Assembly: GCF_023091745.1 (NCBI RefSeq)
Contig: NC_068911.1
Location: forward strand, 161,682,004 to 161,746,003
Source: Budorcas taxicolor
Lineage: Eukaryota; Chordata; Mammalia; Artiodactyla; Bovidae
DNA: 64,000 bases
Direction of reading: 5' to 3'
Shown: positions 55,149 through 64,000 of the stretch, one piece after another
Position numbering within the stretch: the stretch's first letter is position 1
Layout: every line of letters starts with the position of its first letter
Notes under the pieces: model-generated
The model's database searches: none
What the model was told of the DNA's origin: nothing
The model's input: only the letters and a program-made list of their open reading frames with translations
Translations under genes and position numbers: made by a program

Positions 55149-55428
55149 GTCAACCCTGAATATTCATTGAAAGGGCTGATGCCGAAGCTGAAGCCCCAGT
55201 ACTCTGGCCATCTGATGTGAACTCACTGGCAAAGACCCTGATGCTGGTAAAGACTGAAGACAAATGGAAAAGCAGGCAACAGAGGATGAGATGGATTGAC
55301 AGCATCACTGATTCAGTGGACATGAATCTGAGCAAACTCCAGGAGATACCAGAGGACAGGGCAGTCTGCGTGTAGTTCACGGGGTCGCAAAGAGTTGGAC
55401 ACGACCTAGCAACTGAACAACAGCAAAC
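55149..55428 (+). mobile_element. BovB 3' end, old, abutting the L1
   Basis: GTCAACCCTGAATATTCATTG, CCGAAGCTGAAGCCCCAGTA, CTCTGGCCATCTGATGTGAACTCACTGG, ACAGAGGATGAGATGGATTG, ending GACCTAGCAACTGAACAACAGC. Diverged, with a tail like the old BovB at 38600. It starts where the L1 stops, 5' end to 5' end. Confidence 0.85.
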
Positions 55429-55970
55429 AAGCTTTTGATATATCTTTGTGCAAGAAAGCCCACAGCGTTGAACCATATCATTGTTTTGTTTATCTCAGTT
55501 TTAGAATAATAGGAAGGAATTTCTGTGAGCAGGGGAGATGGGGACATTTCCTTTAGCCTGGAATCCAATCTGATCTGGGCACACTTCACTCAAACAGTTT
55601 CCCGCTCTCCCAAGGGGAGATTCAATCAGCAGCAAAGGGCTTCCTTCTGGCTGCAGGCTGCTAAAAGCTGAATAACCAATTCAGCCATGCAGAACCTGAT
55701 CTGTCCCCTTAGGACAGAAGGAAATAGTCCATTTGAACACAGATTAGGACAAATCTCCTGAGATACCATCTATGGAAAGAAAAAAGAGTTCTTTGATCAG
55801 TGTGTGAGAGAGGAGGGCCCAGGAGCATGGGCTCTGGGAAGTGAATGCTCACCAGCTACTGTAATTGTTCAAGGGCCACTAGTCACACTGTTACAAGGAC
55901 TGCTCTTCCCCAAGTCACCGAGAATCACACTCATGTCCAGGACCCAGCAGAATGCTTGGGATGGAGGCCA
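55429..55970. other. unique sequence, no gene seen
   Basis: No repeat or exon recognised. Confidence 0.5.
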
Positions 55971-55971
55971 G

Positions 55972-56037
55972 ACCCTGAGCTAAATGCTTTATGTCCATTA
56001 CTTATACCATTCCTCAAAAAAGCCCAGCCATGTACAC

Positions 56038-56080
<43 letters not shown>

Positions 56081-56168
56081 AGAAGCCCAGCCTTGTGAAT
56101 AGCATCCCAGTTACAGACAAGGAAACTGTGACCCAGAGAATGCAAGGGAACAGTTGGAGCTGGCACTT
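55972..56168 (+). repeat. MIR SINE remnant hosting a microsatellite
   Basis: GAGCTAAATGCTTTATGTCCATTAC, ATTCCTCAAAAAAGCCC, then the (AC)n tract, then CATCCCAGTTACAGACAAGGAAACTGTGACCCAGAGAATG. The central MIR part has been replaced by or expanded into the AC array. Confidence 0.65.
56041..56078. repeat. (AC)19 microsatellite
   Basis: 38 bases, 19 uninterrupted AC units, the longest pure microsatellite in the window and a likely polymorphic marker. Confidence 0.97.
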
Positions 56169-56574
56169 GCCGATAGTGAACATCACTTCTGAAAACACAC
56201 TTTGTCCATTATGCAACCAGCCTAGCAATGAGAATGCTTAGTAAACATCACTTTCAGAATAAAAAAAAAAAACGCACCTCTTCTCAAGAAAAAGACAGGA
56301 GTAGTTGTAATCAAAAGAAAGACCATCTAGGCTCTTAGCTTATCTTCAGAAGGCAATTCCATTGAGGGCGGCCTACTCTTCCCATTTTGACATAATTATC
56401 AATAAGTGTAAGCTCTTCCCTTCCTGTGGTATTTTATGTTTTATAATAATACTGCATCATCAGTAGCATATTCAACTCTTATCAGTAACATTGTTTAGTT
56501 GTTAAAGCCAATGGCATCGTCCATTTTGTGGGTATGGAAAAGTGATTCGCCATGGACACTGGGTGGATTCTTGG
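56169..56574. other. unique sequence, A-run at 56262-56272
   Basis: No gene seen. Confidence 0.45.
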
Positions 56575-56668
56575 TCTGTACATTAGAATCAGCTGGGAAC
56601 GGTGCATGCACACCCAGACCAGGGCTGGACCCCAGACCAAGTGAATCAGAATCACGATGCATGGTACC
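56575..56668 (+). repeat. MER5-type fragment
   Basis: TACATTAGAATCAGCTGGGAACGG, CCAGACCAGGGCTGGACCCCAGACCAAGTGAATCAGAATC fits MER5A. Confidence 0.5.
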
Positions 56669-56844
56669 CATAAATAAAGTAATATGTCACATTAATAATT
56701 TTGATCACATTGAAATTTTTTAAAAATTTAATATATTGGGTTAAATAAAATACATTATTAAGATCATTTTCACCTGATTATTTTTGCTCTTTAATGAGTC
56801 CATCATGTTTGTATTGGATGGAGCTGCCTTAGGGTAAGTCTGTA

Positions 56845-57040
56845 CTTATCATTTCACATGTGTTTTCTTATTTAACCATCCCATCCACTTACTTTCCATC
56901 CTATAATGTGGAGACTCTAAACAGCCCCATTTGACAGATGAGATAACTGAGGCACAGAAGGTAGAAGGAATGTGCCCCAAACCATAGAGCTGGTGAGAAG
57001 TGGAGCCCAGATGTGCTCCAGATAGACACAGCCCGGTTTT
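56845..57040 (+). repeat. MIR SINE
   Basis: GTGTTTTCTTATTTAACCATCCC, CCCATTTGACAGATGAGATAACTGAGGCACAGAAGG, CCAAACCATAGAGCTGGTGAGAAGTGGAGCCCAGATG. One of the clearest MIRs here. Confidence 0.85.
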
Positions 57041-57163
57041 TCAAAAGTACCACATTGTACAATGCCTTCCCTCTTTTTCGTGCAATGAAATTTGTGTAGG
57101 TTGGATAAGTAAGGAAGAACCTAAAGAAAAAAAGTTGTCCATTATTTTGCCAAAGGATCTACT

Positions 57164-57372
57164 TTGCTATTCTGTTGTTTTAGTCGATAAGTTGTGTGTG
57201 ACCCTTTGCAACCCCAGGGACTGTAGCCCATCAGTTTCCTCTGTCCATTGGATTTCCCAGGCAAGAATATTGGAGTGGGTTGCCATTTCCTTCTCCAGGG
57301 GATCTTCGCCACTCAAGGACTGAACCCCATTGCAGGGGAATTCTTTACTGCTGAGCCACCAGGGAAGCCCAG
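57164..57372 (-). mobile_element. Bov-tA SINE, minus strand
   Basis: TGTTGTTTTAGTCGATAAGTTG to the reversed head AATTCTTTACTGCTGAGCCACCAGGGAAGCC. Perfect 10-bp target duplication AGGATCTACT at 57154-57163 and 57373-57382. Confidence 0.95.
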
Positions 57373-57382
57373 AGGATCTACT

Positions 57383-58673
57383 ACCTACATATAAATTCAA
57401 CTTCATGTGTTAGGACCAAAATAATTTGAAAACCCGAGGTAGCACATTTTTTGGGTGATGAAATATTTCAGCAATAGTTAAGTCTGGCACAAGATACATA
57501 TTCTCATCTTTAAAGGCAGCTACTTAAAACCACTTGAGTCTGGTTAATTTCTCATTGTCCACCAGCAAAGAGACCGTATATTCCTTTCTGTGGACGCAAT
57601 TAGTCTTGGAATCCTATCTATGCAATGATATTGATTGCTGGAAAATCTGAATTTAACTGATTCCAGATCCTGAAAGGAAGCCTGAGATAAAAGAGCTAAA
57701 TCCTGAGGGGTGGCTCAGGGCCAACTGGGACTCCGAATATCAAAATACAGTGAAGCAACATACAAAGCAGTAAGCACCTTGCTCTCCATGTATTTTCTCT
57801 GTGTTAACTCATTTATTAACTAGCGATTGTTTTGAAAGACAAGGACAAATTCCCTCCTCTCTGATGGCAAACAGCTGAACAACTCATTAACATCTTCAGG
57901 AGACTTTATAGAAATGATACAATTGTCTTTTGCTTTTTACATCCACTATCTTATTCCCTGTAAAACTAGTTGATCAGGGAGGAAGGTGGTGAAATATGAA
58001 ACTTCCTTTATGCAAGGAGAATAATTCATCATGTTCTATGTGAGCCACTGGCAACTGAGAAGCTGTGTAGATGCTGAATTTTTGATCAACTGAATGATCT
58101 TTTTCCACTGTCTTAGAAATACTTCACCTTCACATTAATCAACATTGACTTCTAAATTCATATTGTTATCTAAGCAATTAACAAATGACAAATCAAGACT
58201 TCTTACAGGCACTAAAAATCCATATTCTTGAAAAACGTCTTCATGCTTTTTGGAATGAGATGCAGCAAAAAATAATAGATCAGTAGACAGCCAGCTGGAC
58301 AGGTAGGTAGCTTCATCAGTGGCCAGTCAGGAAGGAGAATAAAAAGGGAAAAAAGAGGCTTGTACAGAGGTAGAGAAACAGATCAGGGGAAAAGGAAGAA
58401 ACAAACAAATAAACAGAGGCCAGTTATCTAAAAGAAAGCTTACAGATGAAGGAATTCATCTGCTGAATGCTACTGTAATAGCATTCAATGACGTATCTCA
58501 TAGATGCAATGATTAAATGAATGTTCTTGGCACAGGCTCTGCCACATATAAAAATATAATACCTGTTGGTTGCTATTTCTTTAATTATCATTATAATTAC
58601 TTGGAGGGTTGGAACAAAGGTGTTAGCATCTTCCAATCCCCTCCTCCAATACATGGATACAAAGCACCTCCCA
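57383..58673. other. unique sequence, no gene seen
   Basis: About 1.3 kb with no repeat or exon recognised. A minus-strand frame at 58424-58801 runs through the SINE that follows and is not a gene. Confidence 0.5.
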
Positions 58674-58686
58674 CTCTGCTCTGCCC

Positions 58687-58811
58687 TCGAGAAGAAAATG
58701 GCCAAGCCACTTCTGTATTCTTGCCTGGAGAATCCCATGGACAGAGGAGCATGATGGGCTATAGTCCATGGGGTCGCAGAGAGTCGGACATGACTTAGCA
58801 ACTAAATAACA
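58687..58811 (+). mobile_element. Bov-A type SINE, 5'-truncated
   Basis: GAGAAGAAAATGGCCAAGCC to GACTTAGCAACTAAATAACA. Target duplication ACTCTGCTCTGC (about 58674) and ACTCTTGCTCTGC (about 58812), one base apart in length. Confidence 0.9.
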
Positions 58812-58904
58812 ACTCTTGCTCTGCACAGAATAGGATATCTGCATGTTTTACTGTCTCACACCAACCTTCACATCCTGATTTCACAATGGATTCAGCAAAC
58901 TAGG

Positions 58905-59562
58905 GTGCAGTGGATTGAACACTATCTCCTCAAAGTGAAAGTGAGTCACTTAGTCGTGTCTGACTCTTTGCATTCCCAATGGACTACAGCCCACCAGGCT
59001 CCTCTGTCCATGGGATACTCCACAGACGAATACTGGAGTGAGATGTCATTCCCTTCTCCAGGGGAATCTTCCTGACCCAGGGATCAAACCTGAGTCTCCT
59101 GAATTGCAGGCAGATTCTTTCCTGTTTGAGCCACTAGGGTTTCCCCAAAAGACATGTCCAAGTCCCAGTCCTCAACATCGGTGAAATGTGACCTTACTTG
59201 AAAACAGGGTCTTTGCAGAGGTATCAATGACATGACCGAGTGACATCCTGGATTCAGGGTGTATCCTAAATCCAATGACTGGTGTCTTCATAAGTGACAC
59301 ACAGAGAGGAAGGCCATATGAAGATGGAAACAGAGACTGTAGTGATGTATCCTTAAGCTGAGGAATTCCCAGAGGCCCCAGAAGTTTGAAGAGGAAAAGA
59401 AGCATTCTCTCCTGAAGACTCTGTGGGGAACATGGCCTCATGGCTCCACAGACACCTTGACTTTGACTCCAGGCTTCCAGAACTGTGAGAGAAAAAACTA
59501 TTGCTTGGAGCCACCAAATCTGTGGTACTTTGTTAGGACAGCTCTAAAAAATGAATACACAG
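58905..59562 (+). mobile_element. MLT1 (ERVL-MaLR) LTR, split by a SINE
   Basis: CAGTGGATTGAACACTATCTCC at the left, then after the SINE: CAAAAGACATGTCCAAGTCCC, GTGAAATGTGACCTTACTTG, ACAGGGTCTTTGCAGAGG, CCAATGACTGGTGTCTTC, GACACACAGAGAGGAAGGCC, CACCTTGACTTTGACTCCAGG, CCAGAACTGTGAGAG, GTGGTACTTTGTTAGGACAG, ending AATGAATACAC. This is a textbook MLT1 block order. Confidence 0.8.
58934..59146 (-). mobile_element. Bov-tA SINE, minus strand, nested in MLT1
   Basis: AAAGTGAAAGTGAGTCACTTAG to the reversed head AGATTCTTTCCTGTTTGAGCC. It interrupts the first 40 bases of the LTR. Confidence 0.92.
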
Positions 59563-59984
59563 GGGTTTTCTGAAACATCTGGATTCAAGGATCTTCTCCT
59601 ACGAGAATATTCTATTCCTCACCCAGTAGAAATGAGATAGTCAATTGGTTTGGTGAATGCCACAAAATGACTGGCTAACTCGTAGTAAAATTTTACTAGA
59701 GAGAATGGTAAGACGTGTTTCCTCTCAGTCTAAACCCAACCACCAGGAAAAAGAGCTGAAAGTCATCAGGACACGGCCTGTCCTGTTTATGTGACAAGAG
59801 CTTGCCTAGATTCCAAAACGCCCTGTGCAGGCTCAAAGAGACAAAACGTGTTTTGCTCAGGTTTCTTATAATCAGATCATCTCTGGTGCTTTTTTACTTG
59901 AGCATTTTGAAACAGAAGGAAACAATTTTGCTTTAAAAGTCCCACCAGATGAAAATACTGAAGCATCCTCTGAATGCTACTGCC
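59563..59984. other. unique sequence, no gene seen
   Basis: No repeat or exon recognised. Confidence 0.5.
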
Positions 59985-60168
59985 TGGTACTCTAAATGCA
60001 GTCCACAGGCTGCTAGCACTAACGTTCCCTGAGAGCTTGTTACAAATGCACAATGGCAGGCCTCATGCCAGATCTACTGAGTCCAAATCTGCATTCTTAA
60101 TAAAAGCCCCAGGTGTCTGGTTGGCACATGAAAATTTGAGATGCCCTCTACTGCAGTATTTACTTGAC
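59985..60168 (+). repeat. MER5-type (hAT-Charlie) remnant
   Basis: TGCAGTCCACAGGCTGCTAGCA, GAGAGCTTGTTACAAATGC, CATGCCAGATCTACTGAGTCC, AAATCTGCATTCTTAATAAAAGCCCC, AGGTGTCTGGTTGGCACATG match MER5A. Confidence 0.7.
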
Positions 60169-60739
60169 AACTTTTTCAATGACCATGAAATTATGCCATC
60201 TTAAAATAAGAATGGCCAAGAATGGCCAGAAATCCATGAAACATGCACACCCACTCACATATGCTTCACCCTTCTCAGCCCTTTTGACTGTGGCAAAAGA
60301 ACAGCACACAATCTTGAAATTTGAAAACACAAGAAAGAAAAAAAATGCAAAAGAATAGTTTATGTGTTTCACTCTGTTTATTGAATGTAATGTTTCTAAC
60401 TGGGTTAGACTCCTAGAAAAGAGTTAGACCCAGAAATCCAAGGGATCAGAAGAAGCATGTTTTTAAATTATCTTTTTAGCTGTGGCTTTGATCTGTTATT
60501 AATTCAGTTTATTAGAAGAGCCCCAAGGCTCCCATGACAGCTTAGCTGGTGACCACCCTCTCAGGCCACCACCTATGAGCACACTACCCTGGATGACAGA
60601 TGACACCAAGGCACTGGTGACAAACGATGACTCCACCCTGCACAGAGCAGAGGAAACAGACATGGTCCATTTCAGCAATGGAGAGCCAAGTGCTAACACA
60701 GAAAGGGCATCCCAGGGCTCACCTGGGGGAGCCAGGGAA
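60169..60739. other. unique sequence, no gene seen
   Basis: Short mirrored frames at 60160-60372 and 60164-60358 are incidental. Confidence 0.45.
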
Positions 60740-60985
60740 CACTTAATGGAGGAAGAGGAGTCTACACAGAGCCGTAAAGAATGAGTTGCAGGAATCTTGG
60801 CAAAGAAGGTGGGAAAAGGCAGTCTGGGGGAGGGAAGAGCATAAGCAAAGACATGGAGGCATGAAGGAATCTACTTAGTGACTGAACAGCAACAACCAGG
60901 GAGCACAAAATAGGAGTCAGAGAGTGATGGAAATGAAGTTGGACAGGCATTAGAGGCCAGTCTGTGGAGAGAATTGTGTGGTCCA
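60740..60985 (+). repeat. old interspersed repeat, family not assigned
   Basis: GGGAGGGAAGAGCATAAGCAAAGACATGGAGGCATGAAGG and GAGAATTGTGTGGTCCAGGC follow the same old repeat as at 3679-4565 ('agcaagtgcaaaggcctgaggc'). Confidence 0.4.
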
Positions 60986-61493
60986 GGCTTAAGTGCAACA
61001 GAGGGCATTGCTATACGATTGATGGGCAGTCCATCTTCCTGCTACTGATGGTGGGAAATAAAAAGCCTGAACCCTTTCTTTCTGGAGAATCCACAAATCA
61101 GACTCAATAATGGAGAAATGAAACTGTGATTATCCTTACTACAACATTAAAAAATAAAATGGGACAATTCTAAAAGAAACACTTCTATCAATTAAATTTT
61201 ATGATGACACAGTATATTGGGAATTTTAAGTCCTATCACATGGTTAATTCAGTGCAATAATATTAATAATAATTCATGTAATAAAATGCTATGAGAAGAG
61301 GCTCACTAAAACTTACAGGTCCTAGTGATTCAATAGGGATAAATGTACACAATGGATCTCAATCCTCAAAATCATTTTCTGCTAAAAAAAAATATATGAA
61401 ATTTATTGTGGTAATTTGGCTGCCAAATCACCTATTCGAGGTGGTCCTGTGAACTTTCTTTAGATAAGGCACTGGAGGCCTTTGTGGGCACGT
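60986..61493. other. AT-rich unique sequence
   Basis: A-run near 61385-61392. No gene seen. Confidence 0.5.
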
Positions 61494-61504
61494 ACAAGCT
61501 TCTT

Positions 61505-61712
61505 TGGTTTTCCCAGGTGGTGCTAGTGGAAAAGACCTCATCAGCCAATGCAGGAGACCCCAAAGATTTGAGTTCAATCCCTGGATTGGGAAGATCTCCT
61601 GAAGGAAGGTATGGCAACACACTCCAGTATTCTTGCCTGGAGAACTCCATGGACAGAGGAGCCATAACGTTGCAGAGAGTCGGATATGACTGAAGTGACT
61701 TGGCACGCATGC
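61505..61712 (+). mobile_element. Bov-tA SINE with tRNA-like head
   Basis: TTTTCCCAGGTGGTGCTAGTG head, GAAGATCTCCTGAAGGAAGG body, GACTTGGCACGCATGC tail, with a small deletion after GAGGAGCC. Perfect 11-bp target duplication ACAAGCTTCTT at 61494-61504 and 61713-61723. Confidence 0.95.
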
Positions 61713-61723
61713 ACAAGCTTCTT

Positions 61724-63019
61724 CAGGCTACAGAAACCTCTGAATTCTAATACAGTCTGTACTTGTGTGTTTGTGGCCAAGAGTCAGAAAAATAACATGG
61801 AATTTTCCAGGCAATCAGGGAGGCAGAAAACCCTGTGTGTCAGCCACACACTACTTGGCATGTTAATGAACTAGAGGCAGTGGTGCTGAATCCCAGGTGG
61901 ACCAGTCCGTAGTCACAAACTGCATCATTACCTCCCACTGGTAATCCTGCAAGCGCACTGTCCCCATCCCAGGAGGCATCAGGCAAGAAGAGCTGGTGGG
62001 CAATTCAGGACTTCTATCAATATCACCCCCAAAATCACCACCGAGGGAGAGTTACTGAGGGAATTGTGAGTGGCATAATCCTCATGAACAGAAAAGTGAA
62101 GAGCGATCTATTTTTATGATTATTTGACATAATAATATTTTATATGTTTCATCAAAGTATGTGCATCCAAAGAACACAGATGCGCTACCTGGAATCTACT
62201 ACACCATGGCAAGGCTTGGTGTCTGGGGGTCTAAGAGAGAAGCAAAGCAAGTCCAACCGATCTGTATCTGGTGAGTAAACAGCAGCTGCGGAGATGGTCT
62301 GGCCAGGACTGAGACACATGGGGGAAAGCAGATTCACTGCAGCTGCCCAATGTTATAAAGCAATTTTTTTAATAACCAGGCTGTTTAAAGTACTCCACCT
62401 CATCATACAAAACACATTAACAAGAAGAACTCCAATTAATTGCCCTGTAACTGGAGGAGATGCTCTAACTATTTGTACTCCCTGGAAGGAACTGGGGGAC
62501 TGTCTGCCTCCTCTGCTGGGCAGGAGCCCAGATTCTCACCCTGCAAGACATGCTCAGACCCACTGCCTTGGGGACACAGCAACACTCTTGGGTCAACTTT
62601 AAAGGTTCTGTAACAACAGAAGCAAGATTCTTCGGTGTTCTGTGCTCCGCATCCTTGTTCTTTGTCCTACGGCATGAGCCAGGGATGCTCCAGCATCTTC
62701 CTGGCAAGACAGGTGAATCGGGACTCAGCAGTCTTAGAGACCCTGGAGACAGAGTTGGGTGAGGGAGTGAGGACGGCCCACCGACTGCTGGGAAGACAAG
62801 CCACCAGAGCCAAACCTGGGAGAGGTTAGGACAAGGATGACAGTCCCATCTGACCAGCAGGGTCTGTGCCAGAGGAAGGCAAGGTTAAGTGAGGGAGGAG
62901 GAGACAGAACCAAGGAGCAGTTCCGAGGCTACCACAGTGGCGAGGGCATTCTCAAGGGGCAGAGACACGGAGGAAGAGTCCCGCCACTGGGAAAAGCCAG
63001 AAGAACTGAAATCAAAGAG
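61724..63019. other. unique sequence, no gene assigned
   Basis: GC-richer patch at about 62460-63000 holds overlapping frames of 60-100 codons on both strands. None has a recognisable domain, and strands are equally open, so no gene is called. Confidence 0.45.
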
Positions 63020-63335
63020 TTGAGACTTGTGGACACAATGGGGGAAGGAGAGGGTAGGACAAACAGAGAGAGTAGCACTGAAACATGTACGTTACCATAT
63101 GCAAAATTAGATAGCCAGTGGGAATCTGCTGTGTGATGCAGGGGGCTCAAATCTGATGCTCTTTTTCAACCTAGAAGGTTGGGATGGGGTGGGAGGTGGG
63201 AGGGAGGTTCAAGGCGGAGGGCACATATGCATACCTATGGCTGATTCATGCTGATGTATGGCAGAGACCAACACAATATTGTAAAGCAATTTTCCTCCAA
63301 TTAAAAATAAATAAATTTAAATTTTAAAAGTTGAG
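63020..63335 (+). mobile_element. L1 LINE 3' end
   Basis: GAGTTGAGACTTGTGGACAC, GAGAGTAGCACTGAAACATG, AAATTAGATAGCCAGTGGG, GGTGGGAGGTGGGAGGGAGG, CCTATGGCTGATTCATGCTG, ATTGTAAAGCAATTTTCCTCC, then AATAAATAAATTTAAATTTT. Bovine-type L1 3' untranslated region, with the G-rich segment visible at 63180-63210. Confidence 0.92.
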
Positions 63336-63623
63336 AAATTTTTTAAAAAATCAGAGATGACAACAGAAAAAAAAATCATTAACTCTATGGGATTGAATAA
63401 GGAAAACTTCATCTATTAAGGAAAATGATTATATTACAAGTACCGTCGACAATATATAATGATATATAATATATATGTAACATTAAACAGATAAGGCCAC
63501 TGATCATTTTTGTAGGGGTTGATCTTTCAACTTACCCCCCCAAAATTTCTTAACTATTAGATCTTATTTATATTCCCTGAGAAGTGAAGAAACAAACAAA
63601 CAAAACCCTTAAATACAGACTAG
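63336..63623. other. AT-rich unique sequence
   Basis: TA-rich segment at about 63452-63480 and (AAAC)n at 63591-63605. No gene seen. Confidence 0.5.
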
Positions 63624-63633
63624 CCTATCACAT

Positions 63634-63862
63634 CCCATGGGTGGAGGAGCATGGTAGGCTGCAGTCCTTGGGGTTGCTAAGGGTCAGACACGACTGAGCA
63701 TCTTCACTTCCACTTCTCACTTGCATGCATTGGAGAAGGAAATGGCAACCCATTCCAGTGTTCTTGCCTGGAGAATCCCAGGGACAGGGGAGCCTGGTGG
63801 GCTGCCATCTATGGGGTCGCACAGAGTTGGACACGACTGCAGCGACTTAGCAGCAGCAGCAG
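63634..63862 (+). mobile_element. BOV-A2 SINE, 5'-truncated
   Basis: Starts CCCATGGGTGGAGGAGCATG inside the first monomer, has the linker and a full second monomer, and a (GCA)n tail. Target duplication CCTATCACAT (63624-63633) and CCCATCACAT (63863-63872). Confidence 0.94.
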
Positions 63863-63872
63863 CCCATCACAT

Positions 63873-64000
63873 TCTGGGAAAGGTCTAGGTGTGCTGCGGT
63901 GTGAGTAACACCAATGAGGCAGTGGGGATAGATGGTCCATGCCTTCGGCCTCCTCCTCCTCTCTGCATCCCCTCCAACCTCTTCCTCGCCTGGACTCACC
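63873..64000. other. window end, no feature recognised
   Basis: CT-rich at the extreme end (CTCCTCCTCCTCTCTGCATCC). Nothing called. Confidence 0.4.

Noticed and set aside
1..64000. A novel prokaryotic-style system (defence island, operon, toxin pair)
   Set aside because: The whole window is ruminant nuclear DNA with mammalian repeats throughout. No operon structure, no clustered intact genes and no phage or plasmid features are present.

Overview
This window is nuclear DNA from a ruminant, most probably cattle or a close bovid. The evidence is repeat content: many Bov-tA and BOV-A2 SINEs, many copies of the RTE-type LINE BovB with its ACTGA-repeat 3' tail, bovine-type L1 3' ends, cetartiodactyl CHR SINEs, and a ruminant-type endogenous retroviral LTR. 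Older mammalian repeats (MIR, L2, MER5, MLT1 and a Tigger DNA transposon) lie beneath them. I found no convincing host protein-coding exon, no tRNA or rRNA gene, no CpG island and no bacterial-type system. The window is best read as intergenic or deep intronic sequence. All long open frames with recognisable protein similarity come from BovB reverse transcriptase or the Tigger transposase.

Layout. 1-6.4 kb: MIRs, an unassigned old repeat and three SINEs in unique sequence. 6.5-7.9 kb: two BovB insertions that used the same target, one with an inverted 5' end. 8.5-9.7 kb: a SINE pair and an L2. 10.3-13.7 kb: the only near-complete BovB, with a broken endonuclease region and a 324-codon open reverse transcriptase frame. 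14-21.6 kb: SINEs, a BovB inserted in a MIR, and a three-SINE palindromic cluster. 22.6-23.7 kb: BovB on the minus strand. 25-28 kb: L2, SINEs and an MLT1-like LTR. 28-32.3 kb: a long repeat-poor stretch. 32.7-34 kb: an internally deleted Tigger transposon. 35-39 kb: a CHR SINE split by BovB, then an old BovB flanked by a roughly 105-bp duplication and itself split by a younger BovB. 40-41.2 kb: a CHR SINE split by a solo LTR, which is split by BOV-A2. 41.7-46.1 kb: short BovB, SINE, MIR and CHR copies, one BovB carrying a 79-bp tandem duplication. 46.35-48.6 kb: a minus-strand BovB with an inverted 5' end and an 11-bp target duplication. 48.6-55.4 kb: L1 3' ends and another long BovB. 55.9-64 kb: MIRs, an (AC)19 microsatellite, MER5, MLT1, SINEs, an L1 end and a BOV-A2.

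Nothing here works together as a genetic system. The informative content is the nested insertion history, from which relative ages can be read: Tigger/L2/MIR/MLT1 first, then CHR and old BovB, then the LTR and younger BovB, then Bov-tA and BOV-A2. Family names come from recognising consensus features by eye; boundaries without a visible target duplication are good to about 10-30 bases.
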